Part shown: piece after piece, positions 45,708-61,698 of the stretch
Layout of the letters: the number at the start of each line of letters is the position of its first letter
Position numbering within the stretch: position 1 is the stretch's first letter
NCBI RefSeq assembly: GCF_025152525.1
Contig: NZ_JALXXL010000004.1
Location: forward strand, 148,130 to 212,129
Length of the DNA stretch: 64,000 nt
Origin: Corynebacterium sp. p3-SID1056
GTDB taxonomy: Bacteria; Actinomycetota; Actinomycetes; Mycobacteriales; Mycobacteriaceae
Direction: 5' to 3'
Notes under the pieces: model-generated
Database searches by the model: none
What the model saw: only the letters and a program-made list of their open reading frames with translations
Told to the model about the DNA's origin: nothing
Translations under genes and position numbers: made by a program

Positions 45708-46511
45708 ATGGCACTCGATTTCTCCCAACCCTTTACTGAGCGCACCCCGCGAGTCGTCAACGCGGCGAAGTTGCACCGTGCGCAGGCCCGTAGGAAAGCG
45801 AAGCAATTCCTCGTCGAGGGGGAGAACTCCGTCGAAGCAGCGGTGGCCACAGGAGCGGCCACAGACCTGTTTGTCACTGAACGCGCCGCCGATGAGTTCG
45901 CGGAGATCGTCACTACGGCGGAATACATGGACGTGTACACGCACGCGATCACGGACCAGGCAGCGAAGCACTTGTCGGATATGGTCAGCACCACTGGCAT
46001 CTTTGCCGTGTGCACACCTGCGCTGTGGACGGTGGGTGCGGCGCTGCGCGGCAAGCCGCAGTTTGTCGCGGTGGGCGTCGAGACGAACGATCCCGGCAAC
46101 GCGGGGACGATCGTGCGTATCGCCGACGCGACTGGTGCGAACGCCGTGATTTTTGCCGGCGACACGGTGGATCCGGAGTCCTCGAAGGTGGTGCGCGCCT
46201 CGGCCGGCTCGCTGTTCCACTTGCCAGTGGCCCGGGAGCGCAACATTAAGGATGTCATTGGGCAGCTGCGGGCGCAGGGGCTGCAGATCGTCGCCACGGC
46301 GATGGACGGCGAAGTGCCGCTGGATCAAGCAAGCGAGGTACTGCAGCGCCCGACGGCGTGGCTGTTCGGCAACGAGGCCCACGGGCTATCTGCGGAGCTG
46401 TTGGAGTTGGCGGATCACCGCGTGTCCATTCCGATCAAAGGCAGCGCCGAGTCGCTCAACCTCGCTACCGCCGCTGCAATGTGCATGTGGGAGTCTTCGA
46501 AGGCGCTTTAA
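45708..46511 (+). CDS. TrmH (SpoU) family RNA methyltransferase
   Basis: This 267-residue protein has an N-terminal substrate-binding domain (KLHRAQARRKAKQFLVEGENSVEAA) and a SPOUT knot domain with NPGNAGTIVRIADATGANAVIF (motif 1), LFGNEAHGLSAELLELADHRVSIPI (motif 2) and GSAESLNLATAAAMCMWE (motif 3). Such enzymes methylate 2'-O of rRNA or tRNA. Its position before pheST matches the usual rplT-spoU-pheS order, but the target nucleotide is not known. TAGAGT ends 8 nt before the ATG. Confidence 0.92.
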   Translation: MALDFSQPFTERTPRVVNAAKLHRAQARRKAKQFLVEGENSVEAAVATGAATDLFVTERAADEFAEIVTTAEYMDVYTHAITDQAAKHLSDMVSTTGIFAVCTPALWTVGAALRGKPQFVAVGVETNDPGNAGTIVRIADATGANAVIFAGDTVDPESSKVVRASAGSLFHLPVARERNIKDVIGQLRAQGLQIVATAMDGEVPLDQASEVLQRPTAWLFGNEAHGLSAELLELADHRVSIPIKGSAESLNLATAAAMCMWESSKAL

Positions 46512-46592
46512 GCACACGGGCAGTCGCGGGCCCGTGTCCCGGCGGTGCACGGCAACGCAGGTATGCTGGTGTGCGCTTTAACTATCACCTGA

Positions 46593-47657
<1,065 letters not shown>

Positions 47658-47697
47658 CAGCAGGCGCAAGGTAGCGAGAAGGAGTTTTGAGTAAAGC

Positions 47698-50205
47698 ATG
47701 CTGATTTCTAAGAACTGGCTCACCCGCCTGCTGCGCGGCGCTGGCAACGAGGGCTGGAGTGTGACCGACGAGGAGCTCGACGCCGGTTTCGTGCGCGTTG
47801 GGTTCGAGACCGAGGGTTACGCGCCGATCGAGGAAACGACCGGTCCGTTGGTGCTCGGCCGCGTTGCCGAAATTGAAGAGCTCACCGGGTTTAAGAAGCC
47901 GATCCGCTACTGCCAGGTGGACGTGGGCGATGCCAATGGCACCGGCGAGTTGCAGGGCATCATCTGCGGCGCGCGCAACTTCGCGCTGGGTGATTTCGTC
48001 GTGGTCGCGCTTCCGGGCGCGGTGCTGCCCGGCGGGTTCGAGATTTCCGCGCGCAAGACTTACGACCACATCTCCAACGGCATGATGGCTTCGGCGGCCG
48101 AGCTGGGGATGACACAGAAGAGCGACGGCATCATCACGCTGCCCGAGGGCCTTGGTCAGCCCGGCGACGATGCGCGCGAGATCCTGCAGCTCGCCGACAC
48201 GATCTTCGACGTCAACATCACGCCGGATCGCGGCTATGCGCTCTCTGCGCGCGGTCTGATGCGCGAGCTTGCCTCTGCCTTCGACCTCACGTTCGCCGAC
48301 CCCGCGCAGGACCCGCACATCGCCGGCATCGACACCTCGGCAGTGCCCGCGGCCCAGGGCTCGCTTATCGACGTCACACTCGATCCCGCCACCCGTGCCT
48401 CCCGCTTCGGACTGGCAAAGGTCGAGGGCATCGACCCGGAGGTAAAGGCGCCGTTCTGGATGCAGCGCGAGCTCATGCTCTCGGGGATTCGCTCGGTCAA
48501 TGCCGCTACCGATGTCACCAACTACGTTATGCTGCTGCTCGGCCAGCCGATGCACGCTTTCGACGCGGACAAGATCACGGGCAACCTCACTGTGCGCAAT
48601 GCGCAGGCGGGCGAGGAGTTCGAGACGCTGGACCACACCACCCGCACGCTGCGGGACAGCGACGTGGTCATTGCAGACGAGGCCGGTATCCAGTCGCTCG
48701 CCGGCGTGATGGGCGGTGTGACCTCCGAGATCTCCGAGACCACGACGAACGTCTACTTTGAGGCGGCGTCGTGGGACGAGCTGACCGTGGCGAAGACGGC
48801 GCGCCACCACAAGCTCAGCTCCGAGTCCTCACGTCGTTTCGAGCGTGGTGTCGACCCGGCGCTCGTGGAGGTTGCCCTCGACGTGGCCTGCGCGCTGCTC
48901 GCGGACATCGCCGGTGGCACCATTGCTGCTGGACGCACGCTGGTGGGCGAGGTGCCGCAACGCAGCCAAATCGCGCTTGGGGCTCAGCACCCCTCGCAGC
49001 TGATCGGCGTGGATTACAGCGCGGAGACGATCACTCGCCGGCTGAAGGAGGTCGGCTGCGACGTCGTGCCGGAAGACGCGCGCTTCCTGGTCACCCCGCC
49101 GACATGGCGCGGGGATTTGAACGAGGACGTGGAGTTGATCGAAGAGATCGTGCGACTCGAGGGGCTTGACGCTATCCCGTCGATCTTGCCGACGCCGCGC
49201 GGTGGGCGTGGGCTCAGCCCGGCGCAAAAGCGCCGCCGCGCGGTGACGCACGCGCTGGCGTACGCGGGCTACGCGGAGATCATCCCGACTCCGTTCATTG
49301 CTAACGACACCTTCGACACCTGGGGACTGGATGCGCAAGATCCGCGCCGCAACACGGTGCGTGTGCAAAATCCCTTGGACAGTGATTACGGCGTCCTCGC
49401 GACGACCTTGCTGCCGTCCATGCTGGAGGCCGTGGGTAAGAACGTCGCGCGCGGCAAGGCGAACCTGGCGCTGTACTCGGTCGCGCAGACCAGCTTCAAG
49501 CGTGCCGAATCTTCGCCGTTGCCGAGCGTCGCTGCACGCCCGGACGAGGCAACGATCGCTGAGCTTGTTGCCTCTGTGCCCGAGCAACCGCTGCACGCGG
49601 CGACGGTGGCGGTCGGTGCTGCCGAGGCGGCAGGCCCACTCGGCGAGGCCCGCGCGTACACCTGGGCGGATGCCGTTGAGTCCGCGCGCGTGGTCGCCCG
49701 CGCGGCTGGCGTGGAGCTGGAGGTCGCTGCGGCGCAGCACCTGCCGTGGCACCCCGGCCGCTGCGCGGAACTCCGCGTCGGCGGCACGGTGGTTGGCCAC
49801 GCCGGCGAGCTGCATCCACAGATCCTCGAGGCCCTTGAGCTGCCGGCGCGCGTGTGCGCCATGGAGCTCGATCTCTCGGCGCTGCCTTTCGTCACGGAGC
49901 TGCCGGCACCGAAGCTGTCGGCGTATCCGGCGCTGCACCAGGACATCGCACTGGTCGTCGATGATGCGGTGCCCGCAGAGCAGGTGCGTGAGGTCGTCGC
50001 GCAGGGTGCGGGGGCGTTGCTCGAGTCGGTGACGCTTTTCGACGTCTACCGTTCCGAGCAGCTCGGCGCGGACAAGAAGTCCTTGGCCTTCGGCTTGGTC
50101 TTCCGTGCGCCGGATCGCACGCTGACCGAGGACGAGGCTTCGGAGGGCCGCCTCGCGGCGGCGGAGGCTGCGAAGGAGCGTTTCGGTGCGGAGATGCGCG
50201 CCTAA
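47698..50205 (+). CDS. pheT: Phenylalanine--tRNA ligase beta subunit
   Basis: This 835-residue protein has, in order, an N-terminal tRNA-binding OB domain (about 40-150; VLGRVAEIEELTGFKKPIRYCQVDVG), the B1/B3-B4 editing region (LSSESSRRFERGVDPALVEVAL), the B5 domain, a catalytic-like core, and the C-terminal anticodon-binding FDX-ACB domain (PKLSAYPALHQDIALVVDDAVPAEQVREVV...LAFGLVFRAPDRTLTEDE). It pairs with PheS. It is 40 nt downstream of pheS with its own ribosome-binding site (GAAGGAG). It carries an 11-mer repeat at 48363. Confidence 0.96.
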   Translation: MLISKNWLTRLLRGAGNEGWSVTDEELDAGFVRVGFETEGYAPIEETTGPLVLGRVAEIEELTGFKKPIRYCQVDVGDANGTGELQGIICGARNFALGDFVVVALPGAVLPGGFEISARKTYDHISNGMMASAAELGMTQKSDGIITLPEGLGQPGDDAREILQLADTIFDVNITPDRGYALSARGLMRELASAFDLTFADPAQDPHIAGIDTSAVPAAQGSLIDVTLDPATRASRFGLAKVEGIDPEVKAPFWMQRELMLSGIRSVNAATDVTNYVMLLLGQPMHAFDADKITGNLTVRNAQAGEEFETLDHTTRTLRDSDVVIADEAGIQSLAGVMGGVTSEISETTTNVYFEAASWDELTVAKTARHHKLSSESSRRFERGVDPALVEVALDVACALLADIAGGTIAAGRTLVGEVPQRSQIALGAQHPSQLIGVDYSAETITRRLKEVGCDVVPEDARFLVTPPTWRGDLNEDVELIEEIVRLEGLDAIPSILPTPRGGRGLSPAQKRRRAVTHALAYAGYAEIIPTPFIANDTFDTWGLDAQDPRRNTVRVQNPLDSDYGVLATTLLPSMLEAVGKNVARGKANLALYSVAQTSFKRAESSPLPSVAARPDEATIAELVASVPEQPLHAATVAVGAAEAAGPLGEARAYTWADAVESARVVARAAGVELEVAAAQHLPWHPGRCAELRVGGTVVGHAGELHPQILEALELPARVCAMELDLSALPFVTELPAPKLSAYPALHQDIALVVDDAVPAEQVREVVAQGAGALLESVTLFDVYRSEQLGADKKSLAFGLVFRAPDRTLTEDEASEGRLAAAEAAKERFGAEMRA

Positions 50206-50214
50206 GACGATGGG

Positions 50215-50257
50215 TGAATAATTTGCATTCGGCTGCATAAAAGCGTAGGGTGTCGGT
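50215..50257 (+). promoter_or_regulatory. argC promoter with ARG-box-like operator
   Basis: TTGCAT (50223-50228) and TAGGGT (50246-50251) have an ideal 17-nt spacer. The -10 box ends 6 nt before the argC ATG, which predicts a leaderless mRNA. GAAT...ATTC (50216-50230) and TGCATAAAAG (50234-50243) overlap the -35 and spacer. TGCATAAAG recurs in inverted orientation before argG, so this is the probable binding site of ArgR (encoded at 55646). Confidence 0.6.
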
Positions 50258-51301
50258 ATGACACTGAACGTTGCAGTTGCCGGGGCGACCGGGTACGCAG
50301 GCGGAGAAATCCTCCGCCTGCTTTTGCGTCACCCGGCCTATGAATCAGGCGCGCTGGCCATCGGCGCACTTACCGGAAACTCGAACGCGGGCCAACGGGT
50401 CGGCGAGCTCATGCCGCATTTGCCGGAGCTGGCTGATCGCGTGATCGAGCGCACGACGCCCGAGATTCTCAGCGGCCACGACGTGGTCTTTTTGGGCCTC
50501 CCACACGGCTTTTCCGCCGAGATCGGCAAGGCGCTCCCGGCGGACACAGTCGTGATCGACTGCGCCGCCGACTTCCGCTTGCGCGATGCGGACGCGTGGC
50601 AGCACTACTACGGCAGCGAACACGCGGGTTCCTGGCCGTACGGCATTCCAGAGATGCCTGGTCACCGGGAAGCGCTGCAGCAGGCGACCCGGATCGCGGT
50701 GCCCGGCTGTTTCCCGACGGGTGCAACGTTGGCGGCGCTACCGGCGGTGGCTGCGGGCGTATGTGCCCCGGATTTGCGCATCGTGTCGATCACAGGCGTC
50801 TCTGGTGGGGGCAAGAAGGCGTCGGTAGGCATGCTCGGCGCTGAGACTATGGGCTCGCTCAAGGCATATAAGACCGCCGGCACGCACCGGCACACGCCGG
50901 AAATTATGCAGAATATTGCGGAGGTGACCGACGCGCCGGTCAACGTGAGCTTTACGCCGGTGCTTGCGCCGCTGCCGCGCGGCATCCTCACCACGGTGAC
51001 GGCCCCGCTTGCGCAGGGCGCGACGCAGGAATCGGTCCGCGCGGCGTACGAGGACGCGTACAAGGACGAGCCCTTCGTCCACCTGCTGCCGGAGGGCGCA
51101 CAGCCGCAGACCCAAAACGTCGTTGGCTCGAACATGTGCCACGTGCAGGTCGAGGTGGATACGCGGGCAGGCGTGGTGTTGATGACCTCGGCGATTGACA
51201 ACCTCACCAAGGGCACCGGCGGCGCAGCCGTGCAGTGCATGAACCTCGCGCTCGGGTTTGCGGAAACGGACGGGCTCCCGCGACAGGGGGTGGCCCCCTA
51301 A
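50258..51301 (+). CDS. argC: N-acetyl-gamma-glutamyl-phosphate reductase
   Basis: This 347-residue enzyme carries out the third step of arginine synthesis. It has an NADP-binding N-terminus [18 protein letters not shown] (GxxGxxG, residues 8-14), [10 protein letters not shown], and the catalytic cysteine in VPGCFPTG near residue 150. The C-terminal [42 protein letters not shown] is fully conserved. It is the first gene of the argCJBDFRGH cluster. Confidence 0.97.
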   Translation: MTLNVAVAGATGYAGGEILRLLLRHPAYESGALAIGALTGNSNAGQRVGELMPHLPELADRVIERTTPEILSGHDVVFLGLPHGFSAEIGKALPADTVVIDCAADFRLRDADAWQHYYGSEHAGSWPYGIPEMPGHREALQQATRIAVPGCFPTGATLAALPAVAAGVCAPDLRIVSITGVSGGGKKASVGMLGAETMGSLKAYKTAGTHRHTPEIMQNIAEVTDAPVNVSFTPVLAPLPRGILTTVTAPLAQGATQESVRAAYEDAYKDEPFVHLLPEGAQPQTQNVVGSNMCHVQVEVDTRAGVVLMTSAIDNLTKGTGGAAVQCMNLALGFAETDGLPRQGVAP

Positions 51302-51370
51302 GGCCCCCGAAAAGGGACGATTCCCTATAAACCCACTCCGACAGCACCCGAGAAAGAGAACAATAGAACT

Positions 51371-52543
51371 ATGACTACGCACATTGCACAGGGCGTGACC
51401 GCCCCGCAGGGATTCACCGCAGCCGCAGCACAGGCCGGAATCAAGCCCTCCGGTAAGCCGGATATGGCGCTGGTGGTGAACAACGGGCCGCGCTTCGACG
51501 CGGCGGCGGTGTTTACGCGCAACCGCGTGAAGGCCTCGCCGGTCAAGCTGACGCAGCAGGCGGTGGCTGACGGCGCGCTGTGCGCTGTGCTGTTCAACTC
51601 GGGGAACGCGAACGCCTGCAACGGCGCGCAAGGCGACGCCGATGCCCGCGAGGCGCAGACCTACGCTGCCGCGGCCCTCGACGTGGAGCCAGCCCAAGTT
51701 GCTGTGTGTTCCACGGGGCTGATCGGCGAGCTGTTGGACATGAACAAGGTCAAAGGGGGAGTGGACGCGCTCGTTCCCGCACTCGATGCGGCTCACGGGC
51801 AGGCCGCTGCCGACGCGATCTTGACCACGGACCTGGTGCGCAAGGAGGCCGTGTACTCCGGCGATGGCTTCACGGTCGGCGCGATGGGCAAAGGCGTAGG
51901 CATGCTGGCACCGTCGCTGGCCACCATGCTCGTTTGCATTACCACCGACGCGCAGGCGACGCCGGAGGCGCTTGACGCAGCGCTGCGCAAGGCCACCAAG
52001 GTCACCTTCGACACCGTGGACATCGACGGGTCGACCTCGACAAACGACACGGTGATCGTTATGGCCAACGGGGCCAGTGGGACGACCCCCGATCAGGCGG
52101 AGCTGGATGCCGCCATCCTGGACGTCTGTGACTCGCTTGCCCGCCAAATGCAGGCCGATGCGGAGGGCGTGACCAAGCGGGTCAACATTACCGTGACCGG
52201 TACCGCCGACGACGAGCAGGCGCTCAACGCCGCGCGCACGCTCGGCCGTGACAACCTCTTTAAGTGCGCGATGTTCGGCTCCGACCCGAACTGGGGCCGC
52301 ACACTTGCCGCGGTCGGCATGGCTGACGCGGAGATGGACCCGGATAAAATCTCCGTCTCCTTTAACGGCGAGGCAGTCTGCATCGACTCGACCGGTACCC
52401 CCGGCGCGCGCGACGTGGACTTAAGCGGTGCTGACATCGACGTGCTCGTTGACCTAGGCACCGGCGGGCCTGGTACCGCCACGGTGCACACCACCGACCT
52501 GTCGCACGACTACGTGGAGATCAACTCCGCGTACAGCTCTTAA
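51371..52543 (+). CDS. argJ: Bifunctional glutamate N-acetyltransferase / N-acetylornithine acetyltransferase
   Basis: This 390-residue precursor cleaves itself. The cleavage motif [15 protein letters not shown] lies at residues about 173-187, with nucleophile Thr185. The N-terminal [30 protein letters not shown] and the C-terminal [14 protein letters not shown] and [14 protein letters not shown] are conserved. It recycles acetyl groups from acetylornithine to glutamate; whether it also uses acetyl-CoA (bifunctional form) cannot be read from the sequence. It lies 69 nt after argC with an AGAAAGAGA ribosome-binding region. Confidence 0.96.
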   Translation: MTTHIAQGVTAPQGFTAAAAQAGIKPSGKPDMALVVNNGPRFDAAAVFTRNRVKASPVKLTQQAVADGALCAVLFNSGNANACNGAQGDADAREAQTYAAAALDVEPAQVAVCSTGLIGELLDMNKVKGGVDALVPALDAAHGQAAADAILTTDLVRKEAVYSGDGFTVGAMGKGVGMLAPSLATMLVCITTDAQATPEALDAALRKATKVTFDTVDIDGSTSTNDTVIVMANGASGTTPDQAELDAAILDVCDSLARQMQADAEGVTKRVNITVTGTADDEQALNAARTLGRDNLFKCAMFGSDPNWGRTLAAVGMADAEMDPDKISVSFNGEAVCIDSTGTPGARDVDLSGADIDVLVDLGTGGPGTATVHTTDLSHDYVEINSAYSS

Positions 52544-52568
52544 GCGACGGAGAGCGCAGGAATAGAGG

Positions 52569-53518
52569 ATGAATATGGATAGCGCATTGCAATCGCTGAC
52601 GAGCGAGGCGCGCGCCCACGTACTGGCCGAGGCGCTGCCCTGGCTGCAGCACTACCGGGACAAGATCGTGGTGGTGAAGTACGGCGGCAACGCCATGATT
52701 GACGAGTCGCTCAAGGCCGCGTTCGCTGCCGATATGGTCTTTCTCCGCACCGTCGGCGCGAAGCCGGTGGTGGTGCACGGAGGTGGGCCGCAGATCTCCG
52801 CGATGCTCAAGCGGCTGGACTTGGACGGCGGTGATTTCGTCGGCGGCTTCCGTGTGACCACCCCGGAGATTCTGGACGTGGTGCGTATGGTGCTCTTCGG
52901 CCAGGTGGGCCGCGACCTCCTCGGCAAAATCAACTCGCACGGGCCGTACGCGGTCGGCACCTCCGGCGAGGACGCGGGCCTGTTCACCGCCGAGCGCCGC
53001 TTCGTCGACGTCGACGGCACGCCTACCGATATTGGCCTGGTCGGCACGATCACTGACGTCAACCCTTCTGCGGTCATGGACATCATCGAGGCCGGCCGCA
53101 TCCCGGTGGTCTCTGGCATCGCCCCTGGCACGGACGGCAACGTCTACAACATCAACGCGGACGAAGCCGCCGGTGCGCTGGCCGCGGCTATCGGCGCCGA
53201 GCGCCTGGTCGTGCTCACCAACGTCGAGGGCCTCTATACCGACTGGCCTGACAAGGATTCGCTGCTCTCTAAAATCAAGGCCGACGATTTGGCCGCGATG
53301 ATGCCGAAGCTGGATACAGGCATGATCCCGAAGATGGGCGCGTGCTTGACCGCCGTGAACGGTGGAGTCAAGGCTGCACACGTCATCGACGGGCGAATCG
53401 CGCACTCGGTACTGCTGGAGCTGCTCACAATCGGGGGCATCGGCACGATGGTGCTGCCGGAAACCTACGACGTCAACGAGTACCCCGAAGGCACCGTCTT
53501 TAGGAAGGATGAAACCGC

Positions 53519-53522
<4 letters not shown>
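52569..53522 (+). CDS. argB: Acetylglutamate kinase
   Basis: This 317-residue amino-acid kinase is the usual point of feedback inhibition by arginine. It has [11 protein letters not shown] near residues 35-45, [52 protein letters not shown] and [12 protein letters not shown] long N-terminal helix ([19 protein letters not shown]) is the one that forms the arginine-sensitive hexamer in other species, so arginine inhibition is likely. The ATG could be 52569 or 52575. It overlaps argD by ATGA. Confidence 0.96.
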
Positions 53523-56143
<2,621 letters not shown>

Positions 56144-56158
56144 ACCACTGACGCCGGT

Positions 56159-56220
56159 TACCCCGGGGGCGAGTGCGCCGGGGTACGCTTAGCCAAGCGT
56201 CATTTATTGAACTTTATGCA
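56159..56220 (+). promoter_or_regulatory. argR-argG intergenic hairpin and ARG-box-like motif
   Basis: TACCCCGG (56159-56166) and CCGGGGTA (56178-56185) form a perfect 8-bp stem with an 11-nt loop and no T tract, possibly a terminator of argR. Its right arm overlaps TACGCT (56184-56189), a likely argG -10. CTTTATGCA (56212-56220) is the inverse of the TGCATAAAG motif before argC and would lie just downstream of the argG transcription start, as expected for ArgR repression. Confidence 0.5.
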
Positions 56221-56247
56221 CACCAAAAGCAAAGGAGCTTTCTTCTC

Positions 56248-58903
<2,656 letters not shown>

Positions 58904-58954
58904 GTGACACTCCTTTCCCCTGCGAAGTGACTTAGCGCACTCTATGCTGGGTGC

Positions 58955-60115
58955 ATGACTGTTTCGAACGGCAACAACCGAAAGCAGCGCGGATCTCGCG
59001 TGCTTTCGGTTGTTTTGGGTTGCATCCTGCTCGGGCTGGCTGGCTATGCGGTCTACAGCGCGCGAGACTCCCAGTCTTCTGGAGGGTTTTTCGGGCTTGG
59101 GGGAGGCTCGGGTACGACCACTGTGCGCGGCGTGATCGGCTCGGAAAAGCGGGACTACTTCGAAGACCCGGAAGTCAAAGAGCGGCTGGAGAAGCTCGGC
59201 TACACCGTCGAGTTTTCAACCGCGGGCTCGCGACAGATCGCCACGAGTACTGACTTAGAGAAGCAGGACTTTGTCTTTCCCTCGTCCGGCCCGGCTGCGC
59301 AGAAGGTGAAGAGTCTGGGATCCAACTACTCGGTGGACTATCCCTTCTTTACCCCGATGGCCATTGCGAGCTGGAAGCCGCTGGCGGAGATGCTCGAGCG
59401 GGAAGGCGTGGTTCACAGCACCGATGGCGGCTATGCCTTCGACATGGCTGCCTACATCAAGCTGGTGGAAGAGGGGAAACGCTGGCGCGACCTCGGCGAT
59501 GGCTACGCCTCGCCCCGCCAGGTGCAAGTGAACACCACGGATATTCGTACTTCCAACTCAGCGGCGATGTACCTGTCGCTGCTGGCGTGGCAGTTTCAGG
59601 AGGAAGAGCCCGGCATCTCGCCTGATGCGCTGGTGGACAAGATTGCCCCGTTCTTCGTGGGCCAGGGATACTCCGAATCCTCCTCCTCGGCACCGTTCCG
59701 GGATTACCTGAGCCAGGGGATGGGCTCCATGCCACTGGTGCTGGTGTACGAGGCGCAGTTCCTCGGCGAACAGATGAAGGAGCGCTCGCGAATCCGCGAG
59801 GACATGGTGCTCATGCGACTTGAACCCACTGTGGTGGCCAACCACGGCATCGTCGGGATCTCCGACGGAGGCAAAGAGCTTGGACGCCTGCTGAGCACGG
59901 ACCCGGAGCTGCAGCAGCTGGCCGCCAAGCACGGCTTCCGCCCGGCTGAAAGTGGCTCGCTGGCAGAAGAGCTTGAAGCACACGGCCTGCCCGCGCCGTC
60001 CGATTACGTCAACAGCGTCGACCCACCCACCTTCGACCAGCTCGAGCAGCTGCTTGACGGGGTGGGCGAGCGCTACGGCGGCCAACCGCCCGCCAACGAG
60101 GAGGCAACCCTATGA
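58955..60115 (+). CDS. Membrane-anchored extracellular binding-protein-like protein
   Basis: This protein has 386 residues, with a short basic N-terminus, one membrane helix (about 17-36, LSVVLGCILLGLAGYAVYSA), a Gly/Ser linker (about 40-55) and an extracytoplasmic domain of ~320 residues. The domain has binding-protein character (TTVRGVIGSEKRDYFEDPEVKERLEKLGYTVEFSTAGSRQIA, then VFPSSGPAAQKV). I recognise no specific substrate family. ATG is preceded by TATGCT with a 6-nt gap (leaderless pattern). The stop overlaps the next ATG (ATGA), tying it to the binding-protein/VWA lipoprotein. No ABC permease or ATPase is near, so import is unlikely. Confidence 0.8.
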   Translation: MTVSNGNNRKQRGSRVLSVVLGCILLGLAGYAVYSARDSQSSGGFFGLGGGSGTTTVRGVIGSEKRDYFEDPEVKERLEKLGYTVEFSTAGSRQIATSTDLEKQDFVFPSSGPAAQKVKSLGSNYSVDYPFFTPMAIASWKPLAEMLEREGVVHSTDGGYAFDMAAYIKLVEEGKRWRDLGDGYASPRQVQVNTTDIRTSNSAAMYLSLLAWQFQEEEPGISPDALVDKIAPFFVGQGYSESSSSAPFRDYLSQGMGSMPLVLVYEAQFLGEQMKERSRIREDMVLMRLEPTVVANHGIVGISDGGKELGRLLSTDPELQQLAAKHGFRPAESGSLAEELEAHGLPAPSDYVNSVDPPTFDQLEQLLDGVGERYGGQPPANEEATL

Positions 60116-61698
60116 AGAGAATCTTTGCCCTCTGCACCACGCTGATGCTGGCGCTGGTCGCATCCGGGTGCTCGGCGCTAGACCAGCTCCCGCAGCTGGG
60201 AGAAAACAAGCCGCTGCACATCGTGGCGGCCACTGAGCTGCAAGACCTCGAACCGCTAATTCAGCAGGCCGGCGAGGAGCTGGGCACCGACATCGAGGTG
60301 ACCTACCTTGGCGGCACCCTGGAGAACTCGCAGGCGCTCAAGGCCGGTGAGCTGGACGGGGCGTACGACGCGACCTGGTTCGCAACGAACCGCTACGCCA
60401 ACCTGATCGGTGCGGCGGATGCGCTGGGGGAGGAGTACCCGCTGGCGAGCTCGCCGATCGCGATTGGGCTGCGCAGCCAAATCGCTCGCTCCAACGGCTG
60501 GGTTGACAACCCGCCCACCTGGGAAGACCTTGCCCAGGCCGCGAAGGACGGCGAGTTTACCTTCGGCATGACGGACCCCACAGCTTCGAACTCCGGGTTT
60601 TCCACCGTGGTCTCCGCCGCTACCTCGCTCGCGGACACAGGCGTGGCGCTTTCCCAGCAGGACCTTGACGCGGTGGGCCCGCAGCTGGCGGAGTTCTTTT
60701 CCGCCCAGACCCTGTCCTCGGGCTCGTCTGGGTGGCTCGCGGACACCTTCCGCGCCGACCCGTCGAAAGCCGACGGCATTTTCAACTACGAGTCCACGCT
60801 GCACCAGCTGAAGAAGGACGGGCTCGACCTTGAGGTGATTGTGCCCGCAGACGGCACGATCACAGCCGACTACCCGCTGAGTACGCTGCGCACGCCGCAG
60901 CACGAAGACTCCGCAGACACAGTGCGGGAGCTGGCCGAGTGGTTCGAGGAGCACCAGCAGGAAGTCGCAGACACCTACCGTCGCCCGGTCTTCCCGGTAG
61001 ACGCTCTGCCAGCGGAGCTGTCTGACCAGAATCCGATCGACCTGCAATACCCAGCCAATGAGGCCGTGGCGCGCACCCTGCTGGAGCGCTACAACGACGA
61101 CTTCCGCCGCCCGGGTCAGTCCATCTTCCTGCTGGATACCTCCGGGTCAATGCAGGGGGAGCGCATGGATTCGCTGAAGGCCATCATGGGCCAGCTCATT
61201 GGGGGCTCTGCCGCGACGTCGACAGGCGATGTTTCCTTCCGCAACCGGGAATCGGTGAGCCTACGGCCCTTCAACAGCGAACTGCTCGACGGCGTGACCG
61301 CGACGCTTTCCGAAGATGATCCAGAAAGCCGCGCCACGCTAAGCGGGTTCGTCGACGGCCTCGAAGCCGACGGCTACACCGCCACCTACGGAGCCCTGAA
61401 GGGCGTGCTGGAACAGCAGTCTGAGCTGCGCCGCAACGAGGAGGGCGGCGAGTTCCGTGCGCCGACGATCGTGCTGCTTTCCGACGGTGAGGCGACCGTG
61501 CCGCCGTTTTACGATGAGTTCGCAGCCGAGTATGCCCAGCACGACGAGTGGGCAGGCATCCCCGTGTTCGTCATTCTGTACGGCGAGGCGAAACGCGCTG
61601 AAATGGACAAGCTTGCGGAGCTGACGGGGGGTAAAGTTTTCGACGCGCAGCAGGCAGAGTTGGCCGAGATGTTTAAGGAGATCCGTGGCTACCAATAA
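60112..61698 (+). CDS. Lipoprotein with periplasmic binding-protein domain fused to VWA domain
   Basis: This is a 528-residue precursor with lipobox VASGC (Cys20). Residues about 30-310 are a type II binding-protein fold (HIVAATELQDLEPLIQQAGEELGTDIEVTYLGGT, then FGMTDPTASNSGFSTVVSAATSLA). Residues about 335-525 are a von Willebrand A domain with the MIDAS motif D342-x-S-x-S (LLDTSGSMQG) and VLLSDGEAT. It should sit on the outer face of the cytoplasmic membrane and bind a ligand and a metal-dependent partner. It overlaps its neighbours on both sides (4 nt and 14 nt). The function is unknown; surface sensing or envelope stress is a guess. Confidence 0.85.
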   Translation: MKRIFALCTTLMLALVASGCSALDQLPQLGENKPLHIVAATELQDLEPLIQQAGEELGTDIEVTYLGGTLENSQALKAGELDGAYDATWFATNRYANLIGAADALGEEYPLASSPIAIGLRSQIARSNGWVDNPPTWEDLAQAAKDGEFTFGMTDPTASNSGFSTVVSAATSLADTGVALSQQDLDAVGPQLAEFFSAQTLSSGSSGWLADTFRADPSKADGIFNYESTLHQLKKDGLDLEVIVPADGTITADYPLSTLRTPQHEDSADTVRELAEWFEEHQQEVADTYRRPVFPVDALPAELSDQNPIDLQYPANEAVARTLLERYNDDFRRPGQSIFLLDTSGSMQGERMDSLKAIMGQLIGGSAATSTGDVSFRNRESVSLRPFNSELLDGVTATLSEDDPESRATLSGFVDGLEADGYTATYGALKGVLEQQSELRRNEEGGEFRAPTIVLLSDGEATVPPFYDEFAAEYAQHDEWAGIPVFVILYGEAKRAEMDKLAELTGGKVFDAQQAELAEMFKEIRGYQ